Positions 22,194 to 33,224 of a stretch of 64,000 nucleotides of DNA are shown here, one piece after another. A model generated the notes under the pieces. That model saw only the letters and a program-made list of their open reading frames with translations, did no database searches and had not been told where the DNA came from. The DNA is taken from the NCBI RefSeq assembly GCF_964656455.1, contig NC_135726.1:25183168-25247167 (forward strand), written 5' to 3'. The number at the start of each line of letters is the position of its first letter. The stretch's first letter is position 1. The DNA is from Halichoerus grypus. Lineage: Eukaryota > Chordata > Mammalia > Carnivora > Phocidae. Position numbers and translations under genes: made by a program.

Positions 22194-22394
22194 GTGGCTC
22201 AGTTGGTTAAGTGACTGCCTTCAGCTCGGGTCATGATCCTGAAGTCCCGGGATCAAGTCCTGCATCAGGCTCCCTGCTCAGCGGGGAGTCTGCTTCTTCC
22301 TCTGACCCTCCCCTCCCATGCTCGCTCTCTCTCATTCTCTCTCTCTCAAATAAATAAAATCTTAAAAAAAAAAAAAAAGATCACACACTGGATA
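22194..22394 (+). mobile_element. SINEC element, second of a tandem pair
   Basis: Starts GGGCGCCTGGGTGGCTCAGT directly after the A tail of the previous SINEC and ends at about 22378. It belongs to the 'GAGTCTGCTTCTTCCTCTGACCCTCC' subtype also at 32775 and 38721. The downstream flank GATCACACACTGGA at 22379 pairs with the flank at 21969, so both copies sit inside one duplicated target. Confidence 0.93.
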
Positions 22395-22860
22395 TGATTC
22401 AGTGCTCAATGAGAAGACAGAGGTGATTCTCCATATGATCTAGCCCAAAATGGCATGTGAGAGCAGAAGAGGTTTCCATGCAATGTTCCCTACCTCAGTT
22501 TCTGGTTTTCCTTTTTAAAGCATCAACCCGTGATACCTGAGGTCCATTCTGAAATGTATCATTGACCAATTCCTGTTCCTCTAACTTTACTAGTAGAGAA
22601 AAGCTGTAATATTGCTTTGTCTGTTACTATTAAACTACTATTAAAATACCACTCAGCCTCTTATTCTCTCAATAGTCTAGCAAGACAGATCAGCCAGATA
22701 GCTAATCCAATGACCCCAAGACAAGGAAGGGCATGCACTAAATGGAGGAAACCCAAGAGTTCTACCTATGTAAACATTTTTCTTAATATCCTAAAGTGAG
22801 TCCCTATTTCTTCACTGCTTCCCTTTCACAATAAGTGTTTTAATTATTTCATCCATGCAA
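22395..22860. other. unannotated interval
   Basis: No repeat or gene recognised. A 60-codon frame at 22617-22799 has no known motif. Confidence 0.3.
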
Positions 22861-22865
22861 GTCAC

Positions 22866-22916
22866 TCTGGTATCATGGAAAGAAAATGGTCTCTGGAATC
22901 AGATAGACCTGGATTT
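22866..22916 (+). mobile_element. MIR SINE, left part, split by a SINEC
   Basis: Sense MIR tRNA-like section: 'ggtatcatggaaagaaaatg', 'gtctctggaatcagatagac', 'ctgg'. The element continues after the SINEC at 23130. Confidence 0.7.
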
Positions 22917-23139
22917 TGTTTTTTAAGATTTTTTTTTAATTTAGTTATTTTGAGAGAGAGCCAATGTGAGCATGGGGAGGGGCAGAGGGAGTGAGAGAGA
23001 GAATCTCAAGCAACTCCACACTGAGCATGCAGCCCCATGCAGAGCTCTATCTCACCACAATGAGATCATGACCTGAGCTGAAATCAAGAGTCAGATGTTT
23101 AACTGACTGAGCCACCCAGGCGCCACTACACCTGGGTTA
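22907..23139 (-). mobile_element. SINEC element, older subtype, inside a MIR
   Basis: Minus-strand copy from the T-rich tail at about 22918 to CCACCCAGGCGCC at 23124. Flanks ACCTGGATTT at 22907-22916 and ACCTGGGTTA at 23130-23139 are near-identical and are MIR sequence, so the insertion followed the MIR. Head contains 'aaatcaagagtcagatgttt', typical of the older subtype. Confidence 0.92.
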
Positions 23140-23295
23140 TATAAGGCTGGTTCTATATTTGAACAATTTTGACTACACCATTAACTTCTCTGAGCCTCAA
23201 ATTTCATGTCTGCAAACTACTGCAAAGAGATGTTTTGAGGATTGAAGGGGCAATTATATATAAGAATCTGGTACATCAAATAATTAACATTTGCT
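23130..23295 (+). mobile_element. MIR SINE, right part
   Basis: Resumes with 'acctgggttatataaggctg', then 'cattaacttctctgagcctc', 'aaatttcatgtctgcaaact' and 'gagatgttttgaggattgaa'. Together with 22866-22916 it makes a nearly complete MIR. Confidence 0.7.
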
Positions 23296-23534
23296 TACTT
23301 CCCTTCTCCCTCTTCTGGGGATGTAAAAAAAACTTTTTTTAAGCACATGCTTACCATCAATAATATCTCAAAGTACAGTAAAGGAGAGAGAGACCTAGAG
23401 GTAAATCAGTAGAAAACCAATGCTCAATGGGTCAACAACTCATCTGCCTGTTTCTTTCCTTTATTCAGAAAGTATTTACTGGCTGTATAGTATGCTCATG
23501 TACAAATCCAGTAATCCAGATATTCAAAGAGCTA

Positions 23535-23722
23535 TAAGACAAGAGTTCCAGAAAGTGGGGGAAGTAAATGCAAGGGCCCAGAGACAGAAATATCTGAAAA
23601 ATTCAAAGATCAGGAAAGAAATTAATACAGCTGCAATGTGGTGAACCTGGGGCGTGATATGAAATGGCATGACAACCAGGCAAATTCTAGGCAATGGGAA
23701 GTCTGATATGGTCCCTTTTCTC
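23535..23722 (-). mobile_element. LINE L2 fragment (antisense)
   Basis: Antisense L2 landmarks: 'agagttccagaaagtggggg', 'aagtaaatgcaagggcccag', 'tcaggaaagaaattaatac'. Diverged; boundaries approximate. The 74-codon frame at 23420-23644 overlaps it. Confidence 0.45.
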
Positions 23723-23939
23723 TCACTGAACTAGTCATTTCCTTAGAACAAGTGGGCTTCACATTTTACAGAACTTTATAATACAAATTTTCCTTAATTT
23801 CTGGACAATCCTGTCCCTATTAGCTATTTATTACAGTGGGCTTCTTTTTTCCTATTGTTGCTATAGAGATTCTAAGTGCATATCATAATTGAAAAATATG
23901 ACAGACCATTTTAGACTTTTCAGATGACCCAATCTGACA

Positions 23940-24168
23940 CAACCTCATAATGGCTAAAAGCATCGCTTCTAGAGTAGGAGCAGCCAGATTTAGATCCTCA
24001 GCTAAGGCATGTGCTAGTTCTAAAACACAGAATAAGCCCTTCTCTTCTCTAGTCCTATTTCCTCTTCTGCACATGAAAGCAAATGGTTCTATGAATTAAA
24101 TTCTGTACAAATGCACTTAGCATAACACCTGACACACAAAGACCCAATGCAGGATAGTCACTGATAGA
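23940..24168 (+). mobile_element. MIR SINE
   Basis: Sense MIR order: 'tggctaaaagcatcgcttct', 'agagtaggagcagccagatt', 'tagatcctcagctaaggcat', 'tagtcctatttcctcttctg', 'gcacttagcataacacctga', 'cacacaaagaccc'. Confidence 0.7.
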
Positions 24169-24444
24169 ATTAATAGGTAGTATCACTTCTCAAAATAAAC
24201 ATCTCACTTGACTATTGCTCTCAAAAACCAGATGGTATAGTCTTTATTTTTAAGATAAGTTTGTAACTGCCAACATGTGTATCTGTGGCTTCTCTAAATT
24301 AGGTAAAATTATGAGTGAATCAAATACGAACAGTGATAAGTTTCTCTGTTTTCATAAAGTTTCATCTTCTGGTAACAGGCATGATTCTAAAGAGAGTTAT
24401 ACAGTTATGTTTTAGCAGCACAGCCTTGGGCTGGAAGAGCTCTT

Positions 24445-24720
24445 ATGCATTCATTTATTCATTCCTTCACTTACATATTCATTAAGCACCTATTATGTGC
24501 TGGACCCTATGTTATGTAGTGGCTATAATATAAAAAGGGATAAGTCACACTCCTTATGGATGGAGATTATGACTTACATCATACTGGGCTTTAGGAAAGC
24601 CTTTCTGAAGGAAATCACACGTGCACCAAATTTTAAAGGATAATTATAAATCTGTAGGATAATGGAAGGAGAAAGTATATTCTAGACAGTCCCAGTTGGA
24701 AACCTAGTTAGCAGATGAAT
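24445..24720 (-). mobile_element. LINE L2 3' end (antisense)
   Basis: Begins 'attcatttattcattccttc' and 'attaagcacctattatgtgc', then 'tggaccctatgttatg', the standard antisense L2 end. 'gctttaggaaagcctttctg' follows as in longer L2 copies. It may extend to about 24900 in weaker form. Confidence 0.7.
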
Positions 24721-24904
24721 GGTGATCAAAGATACAATGGGTTATATGGTTATACTCAGAAGGATAGACATGAGTAGAGGAGTCACAGGGGACATGGGAG
24801 GGGCAGGTTTAGAACTAAGAGATCAGACTTCCAATGGTGATAGTGGTCTTCTGAACTCAAATCTGGGTCCAGCAATTGAAGAGCTTCATGTACTGCCCAT
24901 ATAA

Positions 24905-26005
24905 AAACTAATCGATGAGGTAACTTCTGGAGAATCCAAAAATGGGGGATCATCCTACCTCCCACCATGCTTAATTCTTGCCTTTTTCATTTTGGAGGCT
25001 CCAGAGTTTGAAGGCTGCCTTCTTTCCATTTAGTCCAAATGTGAAGCCAAACCAAAACGCTGGGAAGTTCCATTATCTAGTCTTATTCCACCTTTTCCTG
25101 CTGGGTTTCCAGTGAATTTAATCTTTAGGGGACATTTTGAAGGTTCAGCATGGATCACTCATCCTCTGTTCTCAAGCATAACGCATGACACTATGCCTCC
25201 TGATAAAGTCCCTGGGGGAGTACCAAGGTCAGCCAAAATGTCTATGTCCTCAAGGAACATATACCGAACATGCTTATGACTACACCCCAAAAGAGGCAAC
25301 TGCTGTTCTACTCTTCCTCTGTTCTCATTGGAGGAGATCTTGCAACACTCTCTTAGATTAAATTGCTGGTAGGCTGTCTTATCTGGTAGGCTGTCTTATC
25401 ACTCAGCAAGTCTGGGAGACAATACTAGAAGCACCTCAAATTACACAGTTGCCGCTAGCTCTAAAATTCAAGAAGTCAAAATGGACCTCGTTTCTCTAAT
25501 CCCTATAAGCTCACAGAAGGCTTCTCTCCTGAATACTTGTATAAGGCTGGTCTCTTAAGTCATAGATCTGAACATATGGCTTGTTAATATCAAAGACAGG
25601 GGGGAAGAAAGGTGGAATTAGCATTCAGAAGAAGACGAGCCTCATTATTTCTTCATTCCCCCATCTCACTAGGAAACATGCGCCATCGCCTATAGAACAT
25701 ATAAAAAATCATTCATCTTCAGGCACTTTTTAGGGAATTTTTTAAAAATTAAGACAAACCATTTTATTTTTAATGACAATTGAAAGAAACCCTAAATCAT
25801 ATTCTTAATTGATCCATATGACTCTAACCAATGGACTCTATCCATTAATGTATCTAATTCCATTTTCCCAAAATACAATTTCACTGGAGAAAAGAAAATA
25901 CAGTTATACAGAGTAAGTTCACTCCCTTGAACATTTCTGGTAATTTTTGATTCCTTTTCTAAGCTGCTTATATTAACTATCTGAACTGTCTTATCAAATA
26001 ACATG
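24905..26005. other. unannotated interval with a 17-bp tandem duplication
   Basis: No repeat family recognised over about 1.1 kb. The exact tandem repeat at 25366-25399 is listed separately. The 83-codon minus frame at 25792-26043 shows no known motif and its start overlaps the next LTR. Confidence 0.4.
25366..25399. repeat. exact 17-bp tandem duplication
   Basis: CTGGTAGGCTGTCTTAT is present twice, at 25366-25382 and 25383-25399, with no change between copies. Replication slippage or a recent micro-duplication is the simplest explanation. Confidence 0.95.
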
Positions 26006-26009
26006 GTAA

Positions 26010-26642
26010 ACAGAATAATTGCTTCCCAAAGATGTCCACACATCCTAATTTTTGGAGCCTGGTGAGTATAAAAGAAGTTTACAGGTATAATTAAGGATTT
26101 TGAGGTGAGAAGATTATCCTAGATTATCTAGGTGGGCCCAATATAATCACAAGCGTCCTCATAAGATTGAGACAGGGCAACAGGAAAAAGGAGTTGTTAT
26201 TCAATGTGTACAGTTTCACTGTTCCAAGATGAAAATGTTCTAGAGTCCTGATGCAAAACAAATATGCACATAGATAACACTACTGGAGTGCACAATTAAA
26301 GATGGTAATATGGAAATTTTATGTTGTGTGTTTTTCACCACAATAAAAAAGGATGAGGGGGAGGGAGGAGTAGAAGAGTCAGAGAAGGCAAGATGACAGC
26401 AGCAGAGTTTAGAGTGACACAGGGCTACAAACCAAGGAATATGGGCAGCCCCTCTCAACTTGGGAAAGGGCAAGAAATGGCTTCTTCCCTAGAGCCTCCC
26501 AAAGGAACATAGCCTTACTTACACCTTAAGTTTAGCCCCATAAGACTAATTTTGGATTTCTGACCTCCAGAATGTAAGATAATAAATTTGTGTTAAGCTA
26601 AAAGTTTGTAGTGATTTGTTATAGCTGCCATAGGAAATTAAT
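26010..26642 (+). mobile_element. MaLR-type (MLT1-like) LTR interrupted by an L1 tail
   Basis: Landmarks on the plus strand: 'gcttcccaaagatgtccaca', 'aggtgagaagattatcctag', 'attatctaggtgggcccaat', 'ataatcacaagcgtcctcat', then after the insert 'gagtcagagaaggcaagatg', 'ctagagcctcccaaaggaac', 'ttctgacctccagaatgtaa', 'gataataaatttgtgttaag' and the terminal 'ggaaattaataca'. The 5' end is degraded. Confidence 0.75.
26195..26350 (+). mobile_element. L1 3' end nested in the LTR
   Basis: Between the two halves of the LTR lies 'tgtacagtttcactgttcca', 'agatgaaaatgttctagagt', 'tggagtgcacaattaaagat', 'ggtaatatggaaattttatg' and 'ttttcaccacaataaaaaag', the L1M 3' UTR end. Its A-rich end followed by LTR sequence indicates insertion into the older LTR. 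Confidence 0.65.
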
Positions 26643-26644
26643 AC

Positions 26645-26850
26645 AGATGATAATAATTCCTTCCATTTGCCCATCATTTGGCCCCACTTTCATATACATT
26701 ATACATTTGTGTTCTTGTAACCGTCCTCTGAGTTCAGCAAAAATTTTATGATTTCTATTTTTCAGATAAGGAAACCTAGCTTTAGAGAACTGAACAGATG
26801 TGTCCACAGGCAGACAATGGTTAGGGCTGTACAGCAAATCTGAGTCCTAT
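26645..26850 (-). mobile_element. MIR SINE (antisense)
   Basis: Antisense MIR landmarks: 'gtaaccgtcctctgagttca', 'tttctatttttcagataagg', 'aaacctagctttagagaact', 'aatctgagtcctatccaatc'. Confidence 0.65.
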
Positions 26851-27055
26851 CCAATCACCTTTTCACTATGGCACACTGTCTATGATAACAGATCCCATGT
26901 TACCAAGTCTTGTATCAAGACTTCTTTTTGTTGCCTAGTCAATCTCTCAAGTTATGAAACGGTAGAAATGGATATCCTGGTCCTATTATTCTGGAAGTTC
27001 GCCCTTGCAGACCTGTCATGATTTATAGGCTTTAAGGATATGCTCTCATAACCCC

Positions 27056-27245
27056 TGGCATGGACTGAATGTTTATGGCCTCAAAATCCTTAGGCTGAAG
27101 CCCTAACTTCCAATAGGATGGCATTAGGAGGTGGAGCCTTTGGGAGGTAATTAGATTTAGATGAGGTCATGAGGGTCGGGCCCTCATGATGGGATTATGG
27201 TCCTTAAAAAAGAGGAAGTGACACCAGAGCTCAACTTTCTCAACC
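27056..27245 (+). mobile_element. MaLR-type LTR, 3'-truncated
   Basis: Starts 'gcatggactgaatgtttatg' and 'gcctcaaaatccttaggctg', then 'aggaggtggagcctttggga', 'ggtaattagatttagatgag', 'gtcatgagggtcgggccctc', 'aaaagaggaagtgacaccag'. The later half of the LTR is missing or unrecognisable. Confidence 0.7.
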
Positions 27246-27309
27246 TCCCCAGGGGATGGAGGTTGTTCTTCATTGCATCACTTCATCCTAGCCAACTGAC
27301 TGATCGCCA

Positions 27310-28913
27310 CACAACTCACCGTGGGGCAACGCTTTAAAGGACACTTTCCAGATAGAACAAACACAAGATTTGGTGTTTTATGTACTTCATTTCATCTACT
27401 CTTTACAACCATCTGGTGAGGCACATGCTCCAGGAGTGCTGGAATGATTGATCAAGCAATCAACTGATTGAATTTACTATTTTCACTACCCTAAGACAAA
27501 CTACTTTTTGAAGACATCAAATTCTTAGCTGCCTTTGTATATCCATGGCTTACTCATCAGTATTAGCCACTTTTGTGAGTTTTTGATCTTACCTGCTTCA
27601 GCTTACAGTTAAGAGTTGGAGGAATGGCAGGGATGCCTTGCAATTAGATTTTTACATCAGAATGGATTTGATTTTTGACGTCAATGAACAAACCCATTTG
27701 TCTATCCCTGCATTTCAGTACTAGAAATCCATCATAGTTACCTGCCAGCTGTTGGTTCACCCCACTCATGGCTTCTTATTGAAAAATGCTTCCTAACCTC
27801 CAGCAAAGTCCTCACTACATTTGTAGTTTACAGGTATCTAAAGAGCTTGCATTTTTAATGAATTCCTAATGTACTCACTCAAGCAAACAAGAAAATTATA
27901 ACCATGGAACACATTACATTTCAGACATTAATCATAATTACTTAATAATACCAAACAAGGAGATTTTATTACTGAGACTTCTTATTTAACTTCAGAATCA
28001 GAATAATTGTCACATTTGCACATATTCTAAATGATACCACGTATTTCCAAATGCCTACATTAAACAGTTTAGTCATAAAGAAATATTTTGTCAGCTAATT
28101 TAATTTAATTGCATGGCATAATCATTTCACCTATTTCTCTAAAAACAGATATTTTAATAAAAGAACTGCAAGAAGGTTATAAAAATCTCACTTTCTCAAT
28201 TGCTGGGAAAGGTCTCTGCTGAAAGTTACCAGACAATTACAGATTCAGGGTGTTTCTATAGTTCTTCAGTGTATTTGTTATATACCATTAGTCACCAGGT
28301 GAAGCCCTTCACTAATAGCAATACCCTTCAACAATAGCTCCAGAGAATTTAACACTGATTGATGGCAGGTCACCTGGAATTGGTTGGCAGAATTTCCAAT
28401 TTTCTGTTGGGAAATTGCTTATTTCTCCAAGTCTATTCCCATTTTTACAAGTGGACAGAAGCTGAGATTATACATTATTATGTGTCTAAATATAAAATTG
28501 TGATGGATGGTGTCACACATTTAAAGAGAGTTAAGCATTTAAGATTTTAAAAGTTTAAATAAGTTTAAAATGTATTTTTAATCTTTCTTGGGAATTCATA
28601 GGCTGATCCATATTGGGGGAAATTCTGAGAGATTGCCTGAGGATTGCCACTTAGATGGAGAATTATTTTCATAAAATTACCTTTTTAGATTCTCAAAGCA
28701 GTAGCACCATAACTTTCTTGTAAATATATCCGAGGATCCCAGGCTTATCAAAGGACTGAATGGATAAATAGATTCTTTTCGTGAGGGCACTATACTAAAT
28801 GTGACAAAGAGGAGAGGAAAGTAAACAAAACTTAAAAGCCACATTAAAGTCAGAAGACAAATTTGCTATTTACATTAAATTGTTATTTGTTTGAAAACAT
28901 ATATTAGGTGTCA
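27310..28913. other. AT-rich unannotated interval
   Basis: About 1.6 kb with no recognised repeat, gene or RNA. It is one of the larger repeat-free blocks and could be worth a conservation check. Confidence 0.4.
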
Positions 28914-29046
28914 ATCTTATTTTTATTTTTATTTTTATTTTTAAAGTAAACTCTATGCTCAATGTGGGGCTCAAGCTCACAACCCAGAGATCAAGATTTC
29001 CATGTTCTACTGACCAAGCCAGTCAGACACCCCTTAGGTGTCAATT
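28914..29046 (-). mobile_element. 5'-truncated SINEC-like element
   Basis: A short minus-strand carnivore tRNA-SINE, about 105 bp: 'aagtaaactctatgctcaat', 'gtggggctcaagctcacaac', 'ccagagatcaagatttccat', ending 'cagtcagacaccccttaggt'. Flanking duplication TTAGGTGTCAAT at 28914-28925 and 29034-29045. Confidence 0.85.
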
Positions 29047-29329
29047 TTAAAAGTATGTATTTAGGATGCTAAAATACTGTACAATACAGTAATATTACTC
29101 TGCAAGTATTTTTGCACACAGGAACTCTACCAAATTCTTGGATTTAGCATTAAATAACTGGCTACCTGTATAAAGATATTAGAGGCAACAGGTAACAATC
29201 CAATGAGAAGTTTGAAATTTAGTCAATATGGGTCATTCTGGAGAAACAAACTAGCAAAACCCTCAAAATCCTTAATGCCAAACATGATTGCTTAATCTAT
29301 CTGACGACTAAAAGTGCCTTTATGACTTT

Positions 29330-29728
29330 ATACTCTTTTATACAAAAAAATACTTGTAAAAAATATAGAGAAGCACAAAGAATAAATTTAAAATATTACA
29401 AAACATTCAAAGAACAAATTAAACTGAATTCTCTCCACTCAGAAATAATTACCATTAACATTTTTGTTTCTTTTTCATACATACATAAAAACACAAAAAT
29501 ATGTATGTATATGGGGAGAGAAAGAGAATAATACTGAACAGTGAAAAGCCTGTTTTGCAAACTATACTTTTTTTACTATTATAAACAACCTACCACATTA
29601 AAAAAAAAACTGTATATATTTATAAGAATGCCATTTTAAATGATATGGATATGGCTGCACAGAATTTCATTATACAGTTATCTAATGCATTTGGTCAATA
29701 ATCTACTGATGAACATTTTGTTTGTTTT
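29330..29728 (-). mobile_element. ancient L1 (L1ME-like) 3' end, antisense
   Basis: Blocks 'aaagaacaaattaaactgaa', 'gaaataattaccattaacat', 'atttttgtttctttttcata', 'atggctgcacagaatttcat', 'tatacagttatctaatgcat' and 'ctactgatgaacattttgtt' follow the same order as in 6065-6420. Confidence 0.55.
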
Positions 29729-29734
29729 GTTTTT

Positions 29735-29885
29735 GTTATTTATTCATTCAACAAATATTTATGGAATATGTGTTCATTGGTCAATATTTACCTCATCCCA
29801 GATTGGGAATGAAAAGCCTCTGTTCTCATAGAGTTTGCATTTTGGGGACTGAGAGATAAAGACAAATAAGAATAACAATGCACAC
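29735..29885 (-). mobile_element. LINE L2 3' end (antisense)
   Basis: Begins 'ttatttattcattcaacaaa', 'tatttatggaatatgtgttc' and later 'ctctgttctcatagagtttg', the antisense L2 end. Directly follows the L1 end in the same orientation. Confidence 0.65.
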
Positions 29886-30165
29886 AATTAAATATGGCAG
29901 TTGGTGTTTAAGTCCTACAATAAAACTATAAGAATCATAAAATCTGAATCTGAATGAGGGTATATATGTGCTAGCCATGTGGAAATCTGAACGACAAGCC
30001 TTCCAAATTCAGTTTATAAAAGACGGAAGAGGGAGTAGGTTGGCTTATTAGTATAACAAAAAGTGTTTAAAAATTAAAAAATAAAAACAAGCCTTTGTGT
30101 CTGGGTCTCTACACTTATATTTATATCTTTGGAAGACATTCCTGGGAGTATATTTGTGGGGTCAC

Positions 30166-30417
30166 AGATATGCTAATTTTTTATTTTTATTTTATTTTTT
30201 TAAAGATTTTATTTATTTGACAGAGAGAGAGACAGCGAGAGAGGGAACACAAGCAGGGGGAGTGGGAGAGGGAGAAGCAGGCTTCCCACGGAGCAGGGAG
30301 TCCGATGCGGGGCTCGATGCGGGGCTCAATCCCAGGACCCTGGGATCATGACTTGAGCCGAAGGCAGATGCTTAATGACTGAGCCACCCAGGCGCCCCAA
30401 AGATATGCTAATTTTTT
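30166..30417 (-). mobile_element. SINEC element with TSD and an internal 12-bp duplication
   Basis: Minus-strand, arctoid subtype, from about 30183 to 30400. Exact 17-bp target-site duplication AGATATGCTAATTTTTT at 30166-30182 and 30401-30417. The 12-mer GATGCGGGGCTC is tandemly duplicated at 30304-30315 and 30316-30327, which other copies here do not have. A longer than usual T/A tail (TTATTTTTATTTTATTTTTT) precedes it. Confidence 0.96.
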
Positions 30418-31329
30418 CAATATTTTGTGAAAATAAATTTGTATGGAAATAGTTTGAAAAAAGGAGAAAAAAACTCTCAACGTTATTATCTCATTACTTA
30501 GTAAGGTATGGAGAATCTCTGCAAATTAGTGTACTCGCAAGAATCTGCTGTGTATATTTCTGTCATTTACATGTACAACCAGGCTTATCATTTGACATTA
30601 TTCAACAGTTGTTGGTGATAAATGTCAGCATGCTGTGATTTGCATGACAGTTATTTTGCACATGTTCCCTACCAGACTATGAACTCAGAGAGGATAAGAC
30701 CCTGACTGCATCACCGTACATGACAGCACTGCACATTCTAGAGATTCTATAACTGTATGACTGATGTTGTATCACATTTCCTTTTTTATATTAAATATAC
30801 TCCTGAAGCAGTAAGAATGGTGACTATGCAGTCTTTATCCCCTCAACATCCAGCAGAAATATCTACCACCAGTAGATGCTCTACATGTACTTTGGATGAA
30901 TGAATAAATAAAAACAAGTTCACCAATATTATAATTGAGATAAGGACTAGCTAATAGCCAGAGAAATAATTATTTTTAAATGTTCAATAAGTCATCAAAA
31001 TGTACCAACAATCTTCAGCCCCAGGAGTCTCTATGATTTCTACTTGCTCAGTGGGCACTCAAAGAGTGTATGTTGTTTTAAAAATCTCTCATTCGAAAAA
31101 TCTTATAATCTTATGTGCCAATCCCACAGTTCCAAGCATGCTTTATAAAATAGGAAACATAAAATACTTTCCAGCAATTACAAATCATGTGTATATATGT
31201 ACTGAATGCCTAGTATACGCCAGGTGTTGAATTAGGAGCTAGAGATGGTGTACCGACATGGTTCATGTGCATGGGAGGAGACATATGAGCATAGTTCCAA
31301 GGATGTGATACTTCTCCTTCTAGTTTTAG
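30418..31329. other. unannotated interval, possible L2 tail
   Basis: Mostly unique. Segments 'accagactatgaactcagag' (30673) and 'agtagatgctctacatgtac' with 'tggatgaatgaataaataaa' (near 30870-30915) resemble sense L2 3' end pieces, but I am not sure. Confidence 0.35.
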
Positions 31330-31902
31330 AAAGATACAGTCTTCCCAAAGAATATAAAAATACTAATTCAAAGGACACACCCCAATGTTTATAGCATTAT
31401 CTACAATAGCCAAATTATGGAAACATCCCAAATGTCCATCGACTGATGAATGGATAAAGATGTGGTGTGTATATAGACAGTGGAATATTACTTAGCCATA
31501 AAAAAGAATGAAATCTTGCCACTTGTAATGACACAGATGGAGCTAGAGAGTATTATGCTAAGCAAAATAAGTTAATCAGAGAAAGACAAATACCATATGA
31601 CTTCACTCATATGTGGAATTTAAGAAACAAAACAAATGATCATAGGGAGAGAAAGGGGAGGCAAACCAAGAAACAGACTTTTAACTATAGAGAACAAACT
31701 GATGGCTACCAGAGAGTGGGGGGATGGGTGAAATAGGTGATAGGCATTAAGGAAGGCACTTGTCTTGATGAGCACCTGGTGTTGTATGTTAAGTGTTGAG
31801 TCACTAAATTGTACACCTGAAACTAATATTACACTGTATGTTAACTAACTGGAATTTAAATAAAAACTTAGAAAAAAGGAAAGAGAGAAAGGCACAGTCT
31901 TC
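31330..31902 (+). mobile_element. 5'-truncated L1 with TSD
   Basis: L1 3' end of about 540 bp, flanked by AAAGATACAGTCTTC (31330-31344) and AAAGGCACAGTCTTC (31888-31902), 13 of 15 matching. It holds the ORF2 C-terminal coding end ('aatgtccatcgactgatgaa', 'agcaaaataagttaatcaga') and the carnivore-type 3' UTR ('ttgtacacctgaaactaata', 'actggaatttaaataaaaac'). Confidence 0.93.
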
Positions 31903-31989
31903 TTCTTGTTCATTTATTTTGCGTTAAGGATAGGGGATAAAAGAGGAAAGCTAAATTTACTATCTCACATAAACACAAAACTAGCCCAA

Positions 31990-32495
31990 TGAGCAAAAAT
32001 AGAGCCTTGAAGGCCTTGCCTAGTTTGCCTCCTGCCTACTTCTCCATTTCTTCTGACATTCCTCATCTTTTACTCACTCATTTATTAAAACTAAGATAAA
32101 CCCAGCCCTTTCCAGACTTGAGACCGTGGTGTTACCTATCTTCTTCATGCTCTGAACAACCTGCTCCTCAATTTTCAACATGGTGGCTCCCTGGTCTTTA
32201 AGGCCCCACCATCAAAATCCCCTTACCCAAGATGCATTCCCTGACCACCCTATGCTGTGCCACACTTCCCCCATATACACTTATTTCTCCTTCACAGCCT
32301 CCACTTCATTTCCATCATAATTCTTACAACTAGCTGTGATGCCACTGTTCATTAATTTCTTGTTTCCTTGTTGTCGGGTGACTCCCCCCGCCATGAATAT
32401 GAGCTCCAGTTGCCAGGTTTCTCCTGCTCCCTTCAGTGCTCAGTGCAGTGCCTGCCATATAAGGGACATTCAGTAAATATGAGGATTAAAACACA
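31990..32495 (+). mobile_element. LINE L2 3' region
   Basis: One of the better L2 copies. Landmarks in order: 'agccttgaaggccttgccta', 'gtttgcctcctgcctacttc', 'cctcatcttttactcactca', 'tcttcatgctctgaacaacc', 'attccctgaccaccctatgc', 'agtgcagtgcctgccatata', 'agggacattcagtaaatatg'. Reverse transcriptase region absent. Confidence 0.8.
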
Positions 32496-32765
32496 ACCAA
32501 AGGAATTAAAGAATATATGAGGAGACTTTGATTATAGACATCCCACAACGAACTGGTTTCCAAATACGATCTACAACATGTAACTTGAATAACATTCCAC
32601 AAAAAGGAGCATGCCCTACAGAACTTCCTAATGCCTGCTCTAGAGCTACCACATATTTGAATGCACCCTCAAGATACTAACACAAAATATGCGATGATAC
32701 ATTTTTAATCTTTATACAAAGCATCATATAGGATAATGTATGAAACCACTTTCTTCTTTCAAAAC

Positions 32766-32978
32766 ATCACAATTGGGGGCACCTGGGTGGCTCAGTTGGT
32801 TAAGCGACTGCCTTCGGCTCAGGTCATGATCCTGGAGTCCCGGGATCGAGTCCCACATCGGGCTCCCTGCTCAGCGAGGAGTCTGCTTCTCCCTCTGACC
32901 CTCCCCCCTCTCATGTATTCTTTCTCATTCTCGCTCTCTCAAATAAATAAATAAATCTTTAAAAAAAAAATCACAATT
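32766..32978 (+). mobile_element. SINEC element with TSD
   Basis: Starts GGGGGCACCTGGGTGGCTCA at 32775 and ends AAATAAATAAATAAATCTTT and A10. Flanking ATCACAATT at 32766-32774 and 32970-32978. Subtype with GAGTCTGCTTCTCCCTCTGA, shared with 22194 and 38721. The B-box-like GGGATCGAGTCCC is intact. Confidence 0.95.
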
Positions 32979-33224
32979 CATCATTCTTATCAGGGCGGCT
33001 ATGTACCCAGGCCTGCTGGCAACTGTTTACAATTTCTTTGGTGTGCTACCATGTACTTGCTAACTACACAGTCCTCCATATCATATCAATACCAGGAATC
33101 TGACGCTAGTAATAAGTGTAGGTTCCCTTTTTGTTTAGCAATTATGTCTAAGAACTACTGGTATTTTAATTAGTCACAATTATAATTTGATTTTATTCAA
33201 TGTATTCACTGTCATTTGAAATTA

